From Icerya purchasi (taxonomy: Eukaryota > Arthropoda > Insecta > Hemiptera > Monophlebidae), in NCBI GenBank assembly GCA_039619475.1, contig CM077116.1:277341258-277405257 (forward strand): a DNA stretch of 64,000 bases. Direction: 5' to 3'. Position 1 is the first letter of the stretch, and each line of letters opens with the position of its first letter. Positions 36,281-47,016 of the stretch are shown here, piece after piece. The translations under genes were made by a program, and so were the position numbers. The notes under the pieces were generated by a model, which saw nothing but the letters and a program-made list of their open reading frames with translations, was not told the DNA's origin and did not search any database.

Positions 36281-36539
36281 AATTAATTTCAACAACGTCG
36301 GTAAAATATGGCAAATGAATATAGATCTTTTTTATAAAAATAAAAAATAAACCTTTCTGATTATAGATATACAAAAAAAAAAAAAAAGGAAAAATAAAAA
36401 AAAGTTAAAATGGAGTAATAGAAAAGAACTAAAAAAAAAATCATAATTTAACACGCAACATAAACGTTTAGACATTTAAATAAAAAATACTAAAATTATG
36501 CCAATTTAACCAAAATTATTTCTAAAACTGTAAGTCAGT

Positions 36540-36865
36540 GGATTTAATAACAGTATGTAACCGTTTCCTCATTGAGAAGTAATTTATTCGGCGGGAGTCG
36601 GACAGTGCTTTGGTTTCAACTGAACTAAACTCTGGACTTTTACGATTTAAATGGTTCCATCCAGTCTACTGACCGTGATAGAATTTCCAGCACTCGTAGG
36701 GACGGTTATGTAGTAATCATTCCTTCGTTTTACAGGCGTTGTGTTTGGAATCGTTATTCTTGTAGTATTTAAAAGAATTAGGAACCCCTAGTTCTTCTGC
36801 ATCTTGACGTAAGTTTCGCTCTAAAATGTTGAAGTATATCTCCGCAGTCATATTTTCATCAATAA
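36540..36865 (-). pseudogene. Tc1-like transposase fragment
   Basis: On the - strand: ENMTAEIYFNILERNLRQDA, then EELGVPNSFKYYKNNDSKHN and ACKTKE, followed downstream by FSMRKRLHTVI. This matches the order M.A..Y..IL...L.P.A / F.Q.NDPKHTA..T / L..SM..R...VI of Tc1 transposases (second catalytic aspartate present in NNDSKH). The segment with the glutamate is missing or shifted. The family is different from the element at 30222. Confidence 0.65.
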
Positions 36866-36869
36866 ATAT

Positions 36870-37564
36870 TAATGAGAAATATATTTTAACGGAAATTGTA
36901 GACTTCTTTTTTTTTTTTCTATTGACAGCAGAAATCAGCAGTTTATTTCTGGCTGTTCGAAAATTATACCTAATCCCTATTTCTGATTACCTTAAGAATA
37001 GTTGGACTAGAAACTATTTGGTACCATCTTGCATAGAACAGCTAATAGCGGTGCACTTATTTTCGGATTTTTTACAACAACCGTTCATCTTGAACTAAAT
37101 GTTTAGACTGGCAACCTCATAGCTTAATAAAATCGATTATATTTTCTTTTTAAAACGGTCAATAATTCCATATGCTTTGATTCAAAAACGAAGATTTTTT
37201 AACCACTTTTCAATACGAATTTATTAATTTTTTCAATGCCTGAATTTTTATATTATTCATTGTGTATGTGTAAAGAAAAAAACGGTTACATTATAAATAA
37301 ATATTAGAATTAATAATTAAAATTACAAAATTATATTACTAATTATGACAGTTTTTATGAAGAGTGACGACACTTTTCTTGTTGTCATGGAAAATACTTT
37401 ATGCCGTTTTCTTGAGAATCTTTCAAGTAAATCTTCGCAACAATTCTATTCCGTTCGCTTTTTAAACAATGCCAAAAAAATAAAGTTGGATTATTATTGT
37501 TACTTTATGTTTTTAAAGACAAACGCTGTGGATAAGATGTTGATAATATATATTTATATATATA
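36870..37564. other. No gene seen
   Basis: AT-rich, with open frames at 36826-37098 and 37345-37629 that lack any domain signature. Confidence 0.45.
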
Positions 37565-38130
37565 CAGTGGCGGATCCACGGAGGGAAATAGCGCGCCCCC
37601 ACAAATTCTTGATAAAAATTAAAACTTAATTTATACTATAAAAGATTTGTATAAATTTTACCTATGGATTGATTACAACTAATACTTAATACTGTTTTCT
37701 AGTAAAACTATTAATGTTACGTTTTTAGTCTGCTTTAAACGCAACTGTCGTCGTTCTGTAAATGAAAATAGTTCAATGAGAAATATATAAAACTTGCTCA
37801 CGGACAAACAATTCGGATCGGATTACTAACAGAAAGAAAAAAAAAATAAAGTCTAATAAAAAATACTATCGTTCTATTTTTTCTAGTAATTTACTATTCC
37901 AAATTTTAAATTACCATTTTAGCCACAATTTTATAATTTCGTTTTATTTTTTACGCCTAAAAATAAAACAAAAGTTAAATTAAAAATTGTAATAATTGTG
38001 TATTTTTAAACCATTTTTAAATTTCTAAAGAGATGGTCGCTATTTGATTTTCTTTATGCCGTCTACCGTATAAGATATTACGTAATTATTTAATTTCCCT
38101 CCCCAGAATATCTCTCTGGATCCGTCCCTG
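37565..38130 (+). mobile_element. hAT-like non-autonomous element A, copy 2 (566 bp)
   Basis: Begins CAGTGGCGGATCCACGG and ends GGATCCGTCCCTG. It is inserted in a TA microsatellite, so the target duplication cannot be told from the repeat. The interior is the reverse complement of 32544-33169 and parallel to 50652-51203. Confidence 0.85.
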
Positions 38131-38419
38131 GTATATATATATATATATAGAAAGAAGAAAAAAATCGTCACAGATGATTTCGGATTATTAAGATAAAAAA
38201 AGTCTTCGTTATTAAGCTTATGATTGAAATAAACACTGAATTATAGAAAATACTATTTCACTCTCACAATGTATATCTAGAGTTGTTTTAAGATCGGCAT
38301 TCTCATTAAATAGAGTGTGTTCTGCTTCCTTATTTTTGTGTAATGTAATTGTATCGTTTTGTTGCAGGATTTAAAGAATAAACCGCTCAATGAGCAACTG
38401 ATCAATTTATAACCTTTAG
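38131..38419. other. No gene seen
   Basis: TA repeat followed by AT-rich sequence up to the jockey LINE. Confidence 0.5.
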
Positions 38420-39968
38420 CGCAACAAAATTACTCTTTGTGAAAAGCTGCGTGGAACCTTAAAGGACCAAAACCATCTGTTTGCCCTATAAGGAAACCGG
38501 ATCGTAGCTGAGCTCGTGCTGATGTTGAAAAAGTGGAACTGTTTGACGAATATTTTGCCAACATATTCAAGTTACATCCTGTTGATACATCATTAATTTC
38601 TGATTCCTGTTGTCAAAATGTATCAAAACCCATAAAATTGACCTCACCAGGTGAAATTAACAGTATAATACGGACAATGAACCCTAACAAAGCACCAGGT
38701 TACGATTTAATAACAGCAAAAGTTATAAAGGAATTGCATAAAAAAGGACTGATGTTATTAATGTACATATTTAATTTAATGCTGAATTAACATATTTTCC
38801 GATACAACTAAAATTGTTGCAAATTGCTGTAGTTCAAAAACCACAAAAACCTCCAAAGAAGCCATCACGGTATTGAACAATTTCAATCTTGCCGGTACTT
38901 TCTAAATTATACCAAAAATTACTGTTAAAAAGAATAATGACAATAGTTGAATGCAAAGAGATAATACCTGAACATCAGTTTGGCTCCCGAGCAAAACATA
39001 GTACAATAGAGCAGATGCATCGGATTGTTAATCAAATTGAAAAATCCCTGGATGAGAAAATGGTTTGCGATACCGTATTTTTAGACGTCAGCCAAGCATT
39101 CGATCGACTTTGGCACGATGGTCTATTGCAAAAACTTCGACGTCATTTTCCCTATCAGCTAACTGAATAATTCTGGTCGAATTTAAACGAAAGGTGATAA
39201 CGAATCAAATATATATCCGGTTCGAGCAGGCGTTCCTCAGGAGAGTGTACTTGGACCGCTTCTCTACATTATCTACACAGCGGATATTCCTACTACATCG
39301 CACGTTGATATAGCAACTTTCGCTGATGACACAGCGATCTTGTGTTCATATAAATGTCCAAAAGTTGCGCGTAAAAACCTGCAGACAGCAGTCAACAGAG
39401 TAACATCTTGGTGCGAATTATGGAAGATAAAGATCAATGAGGGTAAATCATCTCGAGTAGTTTTCACTAACCGAAGAATCGATTCATTCGGAAATATAAT
39501 GAAGAATGGAGTGAAGATTTCTTAGAAAGAAGGTGTAAAGTATCTTGGTATATACCTCGACAAACGTTTGACTCGGAGGAAGCACATTATAACAAAGCGA
39601 AATGAGTTGAACATCAAGCTGCGGCAACTGTACTGGTTGTTGGGTAAGAGATTGATAATATCTCTTGAAAACAAATTGCTACTTTATAAGCAAATTTTTA
39701 GACCAGTCTGGCAATACGGCTGTCAATTACGGGGCCGTGCCAAAAACAGCAATATTTCAATTATGCAAAGAGTCATGGTACATAACCAACATCACAATCC
39801 ATGAAGATCTTGGAGTTAAATTTGTAAAGAATGAAATAGAAACTGCTGCTCGACGATATGCTGCCAGATTGAAAGAACATCCTAATAGTACAACAAAAGA
39901 ACTGCTGAGTAACCTAAGCGAAGGACGTCGGCTGAATAGAAAACGACCTCAAGACTCATTTAAATTAT
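38420..39968 (+). pseudogene. Jockey-type LINE, 5'-truncated and frameshifted
   Basis: In order on the + strand: IRKPDRS and VEKVELFDEYFANIFKLHP (pre-RT); MNPNKAPGYDLITAKVIKEL (the NKAPG.D.I block); LPVLSKLYQKLLLKRIMTIV and PEHQFGSRAKHSTIEQMHRI; VFLDVSQAFDRLWHDGLL (first catalytic D); VPQE for the usual VPQGS.L.P block; ATFADDTAILCSYK at about 39310-39350 (catalytic FADD intact); WCELWKIKINEGKSSRVVFT; VKYLGIYLDKRLT and a C-terminal tail ending at 39968. This is the jockey clade layout. At least four frameshifts or stops and a missing ORF1 and endonuclease show it is a truncated dead insertion. Confidence 0.88.
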
Positions 39969-41140
39969 AAATGTATAAATAATATGCGTATGTGCGGGTG
40001 CGTGTATGTATGGTATGTATGCGTACGTAAGAATACAACAGTATGTGTGTATGCATTTTGTGAATACATATATGTTAATTTTAGCACCCTTCACTGGATG
40101 GGTTGCTTATTCATGTTATGTTAACTTATTCCATAGATTACTAAAAAGTTGATAAGGTTGGGTGTAAAATAGCAAGAAAAAAAAAATTAATTGTAATTTT
40201 TTTTGTTTCTAATTTTAACTTTAAATTTCCTTGCATCTATTTAGAATAGTTAACATATTCGTAGGACTCATATTTAAACATAATATCATAAAATATTAAT
40301 TAATTTTGTTTTTTTAAATCAATTAACATATAATATTAATAATTCTGTTACGATTATGGATTAAAAAGTTTATATGTTAAATATACATTTTGTAAAACGA
40401 TATGTAACTTATTAAATCTTCCGAGTTCATAAACTGAATTTTTTAAATTTCCGTACCCCACAATGTAATATCAAATTTTAAAAAAGCGCTAAATTAAACA
40501 CAAATTAAAAGAGTAGGATAATATAAATTTAAGAAATACTTTAAAAAAAACAACAAAACATAGAATTTAAATATTTCAATCATTATATTTTGTAATTCCG
40601 TTAAACATTATTTCACATGAAAATATGTTCTGGAAATTTTAGAAATTATGTAAATTGAGTTACAAGAAAAATTAATATTGTAAAAAATTGTTATTACAAT
40701 AAATGTAAATCGGAAACTATAAATAAAAATTATCAGTAATTTTTCGTCATGTTTTTTTTTTTATAATTTTTGATTAAGTAAACTACAAAGTAATGATTTT
40801 CGTTATTATTCCAAAGAACAACAGATTTGTGCTAAAACAAGAAAAAAATTTGGGAACAGTGAACACTTATAGTCTAATACATTATTTGGGCGATGGTTTA
40901 CAGGAAACCGAAAAAAAAAAAATACTATTGTAGTTTTTCCATTACATTATCACATGTATTTCAATAAAAATTTATTTCCAATGTTAATGTAAGAAATTCA
41001 TTTTAAAAGGCAAACCATTTGTTTTTAGATTTCGTAAACATTTCAAAAAAATAATAAAAAACCATAATATATTTCAATTTTTGCATAAGTAAACATAGTA
41101 TATAATATAGATAAGACTAAATATAAAATTTACAATTATT
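39969..41140. other. AT-rich intergenic, 3' flank of mRpL21
   Basis: Very AT-rich; no exon or element. It includes the 3' untranslated region of the gene on the opposite strand. Confidence 0.5.
40971..40976 (-). terminator. Possible polyadenylation signal of mRpL21
   Basis: AATAAA on the - strand, about 165 bases downstream of the stop codon. Confidence 0.4.
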
Positions 41141-41761
41141 TTACATAAGCCTGTCAACTACAACCGTATCTTCTATTTCATCTATTTTCGGATATATTTG
41201 AATTTTATTTATCCGTAACGCTGTTAAATCTGTTTTTATAAAGCTAATTCTCCTATGTCGTTTGCGTTTTATTCTACGAAATCGAACTCTAGTGAACGTC
41301 AAATCTTTTTCAACTACTGTAGCGGTAACAACTGCAACACCTGCTGGCAATAATGGCCTACCGATAACAGTGAAATCCGGACTTCCTACTAATAGTACTT
41401 TCTTCAAATGTATAACATCTTTAATTTGCGGAGCCCAGTATCCCTCTATCATCAAAATATCTTCTTCGACAACTCTGTATTGTTTACCTCCTAAATGTAC
41501 AACTGCGAATAATCGTCCGTGTTCTTTATTAAGTATTTGATTATTTACCTTTAAAACTGTCTCCTTACATTTTAAATCGTTTTCCAACGTAGTATTTTGA
41601 ATCGTTTCTTGATACGGAATGGAATTCTTTGTCGTATAAAAAGCCGGATACCTTTTATTTACAATATCACAGCATTTGAAACAAGAAACCGTTTTTTGTA
41701 ATAATGACGGTGTAATAAACCGTTTGCTAATATTGAATAGTGACATCGAAATTTGATGCAT
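41141..41761 (-). CDS. mRpL21: Mitochondrial large-subunit ribosomal protein bL21m
   Basis: 206 codons from ATG at 41761 to TAG at 41141. Residues about 85-190 form the bL21 domain: FAVVHLGGKQYRVVEEDILM contains the GGKQYRV signature, followed by EGYWAP, KVLLVGSPDFTVIGRPLL, ATVVEKDL and the basic stretch RFRRIKRKRHRRISF before LRINKI. The first 60 residues are basic and hydroxylated with few acids (MHQISMSLFNISKRFITPSL), as expected of a mitochondrial targeting peptide. It builds the 50S-like mitoribosome, binding rRNA. The length agrees with other animal bL21m proteins (about 205-215). The gene is a single exon and fully open, so it is a naturally intronless gene or an intact retrocopy; the sequence shows no poly(A) tail or target duplication to prove the latter. 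Confidence 0.92.
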   Translation of the reverse strand: MHQISMSLFNISKRFITPSLLQKTVSCFKCCDIVNKRYPAFYTTKNSIPYQETIQNTTLENDLKCKETVLKVNNQILNKEHGRLFAVVHLGGKQYRVVEEDILMIEGYWAPQIKDVIHLKKVLLVGSPDFTVIGRPLLPAGVAVVTATVVEKDLTFTRVRFRRIKRKRHRRISFIKTDLTALRINKIQIYPKIDEIEDTVVVDRLM

Positions 41762-42338
41762 ACGATATTAAAAATTACAAATTAAAACATATCTGATAAC
41801 AAATTAATATGTACCTACTCCGTTGAGCAGTCACTCCGGTCAGTAACTCCGCACAATTATCTAAAATGTACCGGTTGAGGAGCGCAAAACTTAATTCGTC
41901 GCAAAACTTGGATTGTAATTTTGTAAAATACAGCATTGCCAATTTTAACGCAAAATTGTTTTACCATTATGTTTAAGAAATTATATATTTTCATAATAAA
42001 AAAATTGACTGTTTTGCTTGAATTAAATAAATAAATGTAAACTAAAACATAAATGTATGCGTATTATCAAAGTACAAAAGTGTTTGTATATAATTAAAAG
42101 AAAAAACTTTATTATAGCAGATGTTTTAGTTTATAGGATTGTAATTTTTTTTCTTCTTAATTTTACTTCTGCATGTTAAACTTAAAAGTTATTTCTTTTT
42201 TTTTTTTTTATTTAAAAACTCAAGATATTTCAAATATAAAAATTATTACTTTCAGCCCATAACGAAAAAAATTAAGTCCAATTTGGTATTTGAACAAAAT
42301 CATAAATTCATACGAACAGTTGCATTATTGAATTTAGA
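41762..42338. other. 5' flank of mRpL21, no other gene
   Basis: The segment just upstream (41800-41900) is slightly richer in GC and would hold the promoter; no TATA box stands out. The rest is AT-rich. Confidence 0.4.
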
Positions 42339-42346
42339 GTGAAAAC

Positions 42347-42872
42347 CAGGGCTTGCAAGCCAGCCGAAAGCCAAAAGCTAAAAGCTGAAAGCCAATCATT
42401 TTTAGATGTCATAAGCTTAATCCAAAAGCCATATTTAAATTTCCATAAGCTAAAAGCCTAAAGCTTAAGCTATATTCAAAATTTAAACAGTCGAAAGCTG
42501 AAAGCTTAAGCTGTATTTCTAGAAAAGCTAAATTAAGCTTTATATTCGGCTTAAGCTTTTTTTTTTTAATTTCTTGATTTTGCATTTTTGACATAATTAT
42601 TCCTCGTAAGAAATTGTTTTTAAAAACTTTTATTATTGTGCGTAAAGAAAAAAGTTGAAGTTTCAATAGTAATGCTAAATAGTTTGATGCATGGTAATTA
42701 GTAAATGATTTTAATTATCTTGTATTGAAATTCATTTCGTAAGCCGAAAGCTGAAAGCCTAAGCCATATTTCAAATTCAAACAACCAAAAGCCGAAAGCT
42801 TAAGCTGTATTTATCAAGGACATAAGCCGTATTAAGTTTAAGCCGTATTATTATTCAGCTTTCCCAGCCCTG
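42347..42872 (+). mobile_element. hAT-type MITE with AAAGC repeats, 526 bp
   Basis: Termini CAGGGCTTGCAAGCC and AAAGCTGGG-type inverted end (ends TTTCCCAGCCCTG). It is flanked by a perfect 8-bp direct repeat GTGAAAAC (42339-42346, 42873-42880), identifying hAT. Both halves are filled with short direct repeats of AAAGCC, AAAGCTG and AAGCTTAAGC types, pointing inward from both ends. No coding capacity; the open frame at 42666-42409 is made of these repeats. Confidence 0.9.
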
Positions 42873-42880
42873 GTGAAAAC

Positions 42881-43750
42881 TATAAAATGGCAAGTGTTTT
42901 TTAATGTTCAATATGTTTAAAAAATTATAAATCAAAAAAATTTTTAAAGAATCATATTATTAGAACAGAACCTTAAATTTTCACAGCTTGACAGTAAAAG
43001 AACTGGAGGTATCGGAACAAAATTTATAAAATTTAAAAGTTCAATTGTTTTGCATTTATTTTGCATCATCAAGTTTTGATTTTTGTAAAAAGAACCGTCC
43101 TGCAATTTCTAGTTTTTTTTTCAAAAGGGCTTTGTTTCTCCAAAACATTTTATTCAGTGTAACTATGAGTAAATTAAATTTAGGTTTAAATTGCGATCCA
43201 GGGTTTTTAAATAATGTAATAAGCAGTAGACTGATTTTTGCTTATTTAATATCGTTTCAATAGTAGGTTATCTGTATTTATAATTCTAGAATTTTTTTTT
43301 TTATGTTTTATCCATATTTTTAAAATGGGCTCTGCCATATTTATTTTGGTATCCATTTCTCTTCCTGTAATTATTTCAAGAACAAGTACATATTAGGATG
43401 TTATTTTTAATAAACACCTAGAACCAATTTGCCACCCTTTACCAGCTATATCCATCTTGTGGATGTCATTCAATACCACTTCATACTAGTTCCAAAGTGG
43501 GAGTGAATACCTTGGGGGACGGCTGTATAGCATTTGATAAAAATGCCCTTCTATAAAAAAAATTTTGTCTACTGTTTATAATATGATAGGTTATTTTTTT
43601 TTTTGCTACCTGCAATATTTAATTTATATATATATTTTTTTGTAGAAAAAGAAAACGTAATGTTATTAATGAAAAATTACAAACTTTGACATATATATTT
43701 TTCTTGTTGTCCCGATTGATCTCGGTCATGGGTGGCCATATAGCAAAGTC
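42881..43750. other. No gene seen
   Basis: AT-rich. A GC-balanced patch at 43430-43530 contains no open frame or splice sites that I can support. Confidence 0.45.
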
Positions 43751-43753
43751 TTA

Positions 43754-44327
43754 GGTCCTGTTTACACGATGCCAGTTAAAGGGCGAGTTGACAATAACAG
43801 TTACTGTACTGCAGCTACTGTTATCGAATCAACACTTTATACGAGTAGCTGTCAAATCAGCTACTGTCATAAAATCAATTCAAAATATTTTGCTTTACTG
43901 TCCACTCACCTCTTCGGTCACGTAGTTTTGTTTACGTTTTTATGTTTACATTCGATTTAGTTGAAATTTTACGCTAAGAGAAGTAATTTAAAAATGTGCG
44001 AACAGTGGAGTAGCGATGATAATATGAAATTTTCTACTTTATACAGAGAAAAAGAAGTTTTGTGGAAATACGTTTCTTTTTCTGTTCCTTTTTTTTCGTT
44101 ATTCGGTTTAATTGTTGAATTAAAATTAATGAAAACGATCATATTACTTTATAAGCTACAATTTTCGGCTATTCCGACATGTTAGCAATAACACATGTGC
44201 TATAATGCGATAACAGTTACTTTTATAGTGTAAATATAACAGTAACTCGCCCTATATTTGAGGCGAGTTTGTGAGGTCAACTACTGTCAATTTTTGGTTC
44301 AGTAACTCGCACCGTGTAAACTAGGCC
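43754..44327 (+). mobile_element. PIF/Harbinger-type element, 574 bp
   Basis: Ends GGTCCTGTTTACACGATGC and, inverted, GGCCTAGTTTACACGGTGC, flanked on both sides by TTA (43751-43753, 44328-44330). A three-base TTA/TAA duplication and GGSC.TGTTTACACG ends are typical of PIF/Harbinger. Inside, on the + strand, MCEQWSSDDNMKFSTLYREK followed by EVLW (43995 on) looks like the start of a MADF/Myb-like DNA-binding domain, the kind of second protein these elements carry. The transposase is absent, so this is a deletion derivative. Confidence 0.82.
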
Positions 44328-44512
44328 TTAATAATATTCTGGCATCGCTCTCTTATACGTATATATAAAATTCTTCATTTGACGTTTAATTTATGTAGTA
44401 TTTAGTTTGTTAGGGTAAGAAAGTTGATTTTTTAAAGAGAACATTATTTTAATTTTATTATTTATTCATATGTACGCAATCGATTTTTTTTTTGCTTATT
44501 TGTTTACACATG

Positions 44513-44821
44513 CAAAGACGTCACCAGCCGATGCGTCCGGGGGGGGGGGCAGGATGATAGAAAGAGGATATGAGTTACAGGAAAAATAAAATTTATAAGT
44601 TGTAAAGGCGTGATATTTTTTTAAACAAGAATAAAATCATGATTAAAATATAATTTTCGTGTGTTTCTGGCAAATTGTTCTATTACTTTATTATAAAAGT
44701 CTTTTAAATTGTCCATGATTACGCGTCTATGGATACCCATCATGACCAGTTGATTAAAAAGTTTCAAGGTTCCAGGGGTGATGGGCAGCTGCCCCCTTGC
44801 CACCCGCTGGTGACACCCATG
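44513..44821 (+). mobile_element. hAT-type MITE, 309 bp
   Basis: Ends CAAAGACGTCACCAGC and inverted CATGGGTGTCACCAGC, flanked by a perfect 8-bp direct repeat TACACATG (44505-44512, 44822-44829). No transposase. G and C runs lie near the ends as in the other hAT MITEs here. Confidence 0.85.
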
Positions 44822-44829
44822 TACACATG

Positions 44830-45286
44830 TATGGTAATGAATTTTTTCACCATTTTTTCTCCGAAGGAGGCCGCTCATTTAAGGATTAGTCCCGAGCTCC
44901 TTAAATACTTAATTCACCCTTGTTCAATCGATGTGATTTTACATCATCTAAGAATTTTACTTCTAAATTCATCTTTATTCTTAATAAAAAAATAAAAATA
45001 AAAATAAAAAAAACATTGTATAAAAATTATTAAAAATATTTATAACTGGTTTTGTCCAGTACCGTATGCACGTACATAGACAAAAGAATATTACATTTTA
45101 AGTTAGTTTTTATTTTTCGAATCTCGATAATTTGACATTTCAGCGAGAAAATAGGATATGACAATAAAGTATGAAATACACCAGCAAGTTACATAAAAGT
45201 TGTATTATTTTATTGTTCCATGTTGTAAATAAGAAAATAAATAAAGGTAACAAGAGTTAATATTTTTTTTCTTTTTCTTTTTACAG
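44830..45286. other. No gene seen
   Basis: AT-rich sequence between the MITE and the candidate exon. Confidence 0.5.
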
Positions 45287-45360
45287 TTCTACCGTACCAT
45301 ATACGTCAACTGCAGCAGAACGCAGAAAAGGCGTACATTAGATTGGAGCAAAAAAGGAAG
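45287..45360 (+). CDS. Candidate internal exon, unknown protein
   Basis: A strong polypyrimidine tract and acceptor (tctttttctttttacag) precede a 74-base segment, followed by a donor-like gttaat. In one frame it reads LPYHIRQLQQNAEKAYIRLE and then QKRK, a charged, helical, coiled-coil-like stretch, and base composition is richer in GC than both flanks. The other frames are less protein-like. I do not recognise the protein, and no partner exon was found nearby, so it could be an exon of a gene mostly outside the window or a chance alignment of splice signals. Confidence 0.3.
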
Positions 45361-45929
45361 GTTAATAATTTTTGCTGATATCTAAACATTTTAGGAAAAG
45401 TGGAAGGAAAAGCTAGAGCGAAACTGAAAATTTCATGCTGAGAACAAGAAAAGTAGTGAGTGAGGAATAGAAACTTATACCCTGAAAATCTTGCAAATAA
45501 ACGGATCCATTTTTTCTCAGAGAAAACCACAAATCAAACCGGAATGACCTGTATATACACAACGTAGTATAACTTATTTTCGAAAGAGCATCGTGGTAGA
45601 TCAGATTGAAGTTCGTTATCAATTTTGGCAGCTGTTTTCTGTTTTAACCTGGTTGTACATATTTTTAGGGTAAATAAGGTAGGGGGTAAACACTGACACT
45701 GGAGACATACATAACGCGTTTTCATTCTATGAATGTAATTTGTTGTTTCGCCATAAGCCATTAAAACCTGCAATCCATGTAATAGTGGACTATACTGCTA
45801 TACACAGGTTCGTTGTTGGTGCTTTTTTGGATTCTTTCTGTATCTCTCTCTTTGGAATCATTTAAACGTTTATTTTTACCAGTTTCCAAAAATGGAAGGT
45901 TATACGTTGATTGCAAATGCTTTTTTTTT
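45361..45929. other. No gene seen
   Basis: Short open frames only, on both strands, without motifs. Confidence 0.4.
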
Positions 45930-46580
45930 TTTTTTTATGTTTGTTCGCGCATAACTTATACTCGTAGACGGATTTTAATGATCTTTTAACCGCTCGAAAG
46001 TATACCATTCAGCGGTGGTTACATGCGAATACCGATGAAAATCTGAGTAGTCATCAAAAAAAATAAAAAAATGTGGTCCCTTTAAATAATTTTTTAATAA
46101 GTACTATCAGTTTACCATAGAAAAGTAATTTGAAAAAATGAAAAGTATTAAAAATGTTAAATACCATGGAAATGTTGCTCTGAATAATTTTTCTGTTTGT
46201 TCGGGCATAACTCGTTCCATCTGGATCGATTTTCTTGGTTCTTATAACATTTCCATTAATTTTATCTTTTTATCGATTTCAAAGAAGAAAAAAGTTTATT
46301 ATTTTTTTGTTTGTTCGCCTACAAATTATTCCATGTAGAACGATTTTAATGATTTTTTGTTTATTCGGAAGTGTATTATTTAGCGGTGGTACTATGTGTG
46401 ATCATCGATGAAAATCGGTGACAACAAACTGAAGTAGTCGTCAAAAACCTGCGATCCCTTTAAATAATTTATTATTAATATAACATATGCGATTGACTCA
46501 AAAATGTAACTGGAAAAAGTTTAAGTATTAACAATGTTAATTACCGTCGAAATGTAGTTTTGAATAAAGGAAATAAATTT
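45930..46580. repeat. Diverged tandem duplication, period about 375 bp
   Basis: GTTTGTTCGCGCATAACTTA (45938) ... ACGGATTTTAATGATC ... AGCGGTGGT ... CCCTTTAAATAATTT ... AGTATTAAAAATGTTA recurs in the same order from 46308 as GTTTGTTCGCCTACAAATTA ... ACGATTTTAATGATT ... AGCGGTGGT ... CCCTTTAAATAATTT ... AGTATTAACAATGTTA. The phrase TTTGTTCG..ATAACT..T...G...GATTTTAATGAT resembles a common insect dispersed repeat; a partial third start lies at 46196. Confidence 0.75.
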
Positions 46581-47016
46581 TAAACTGCTATAGTGCCATT
46601 TACAAGCTTATACTTATCATATTTATCTGTCGCTTTACGTGCCATGTATTGCAACTTAGCCCTAAAGCATGTGTTCGGAAATGGGATTAGATCTGCAGAA
46701 ACAAGTTAGTTGTTTTAAGGAATGTTAAAAATTTTGTATGTTATTTTGAGACTTAGAATATTTTACAGGGCGAAAGGAAAACTGAGGATATTTCTATGGA
46801 ATTACAACATATACAAAATATGAGTATGTATTGAATAAAGTTGGGTATGTTGCACGATAGACATATTAGAATGGATTCGTAATTGAATAGGTGACAGTAA
46901 TTTTAGTTTTTTTTACAAGCTTATCATTTTTAAAAAAGCTGATTTTTAAGAAGACAAAAAATTAAAGTATTATGTTAAATACTTTTAAATTGAATATTTT
47001 TTAAAAAAAGAATATC
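46581..47016. other. No gene seen
   Basis: AT-rich sequence without features. Confidence 0.5.

Noticed and set aside
41262..41540. + strand frame within mRpL21
   Set aside because: Antisense shadow of a confidently identified gene.
42409..42666. 85-residue open frame on the - strand
   Set aside because: Lies inside the AAAGC-repeat hAT MITE.
44621..44878. 85-residue open frame on the - strand
   Set aside because: Crosses the right end of the 309-bp MITE and the flanking sequence, so it cannot be one old gene.
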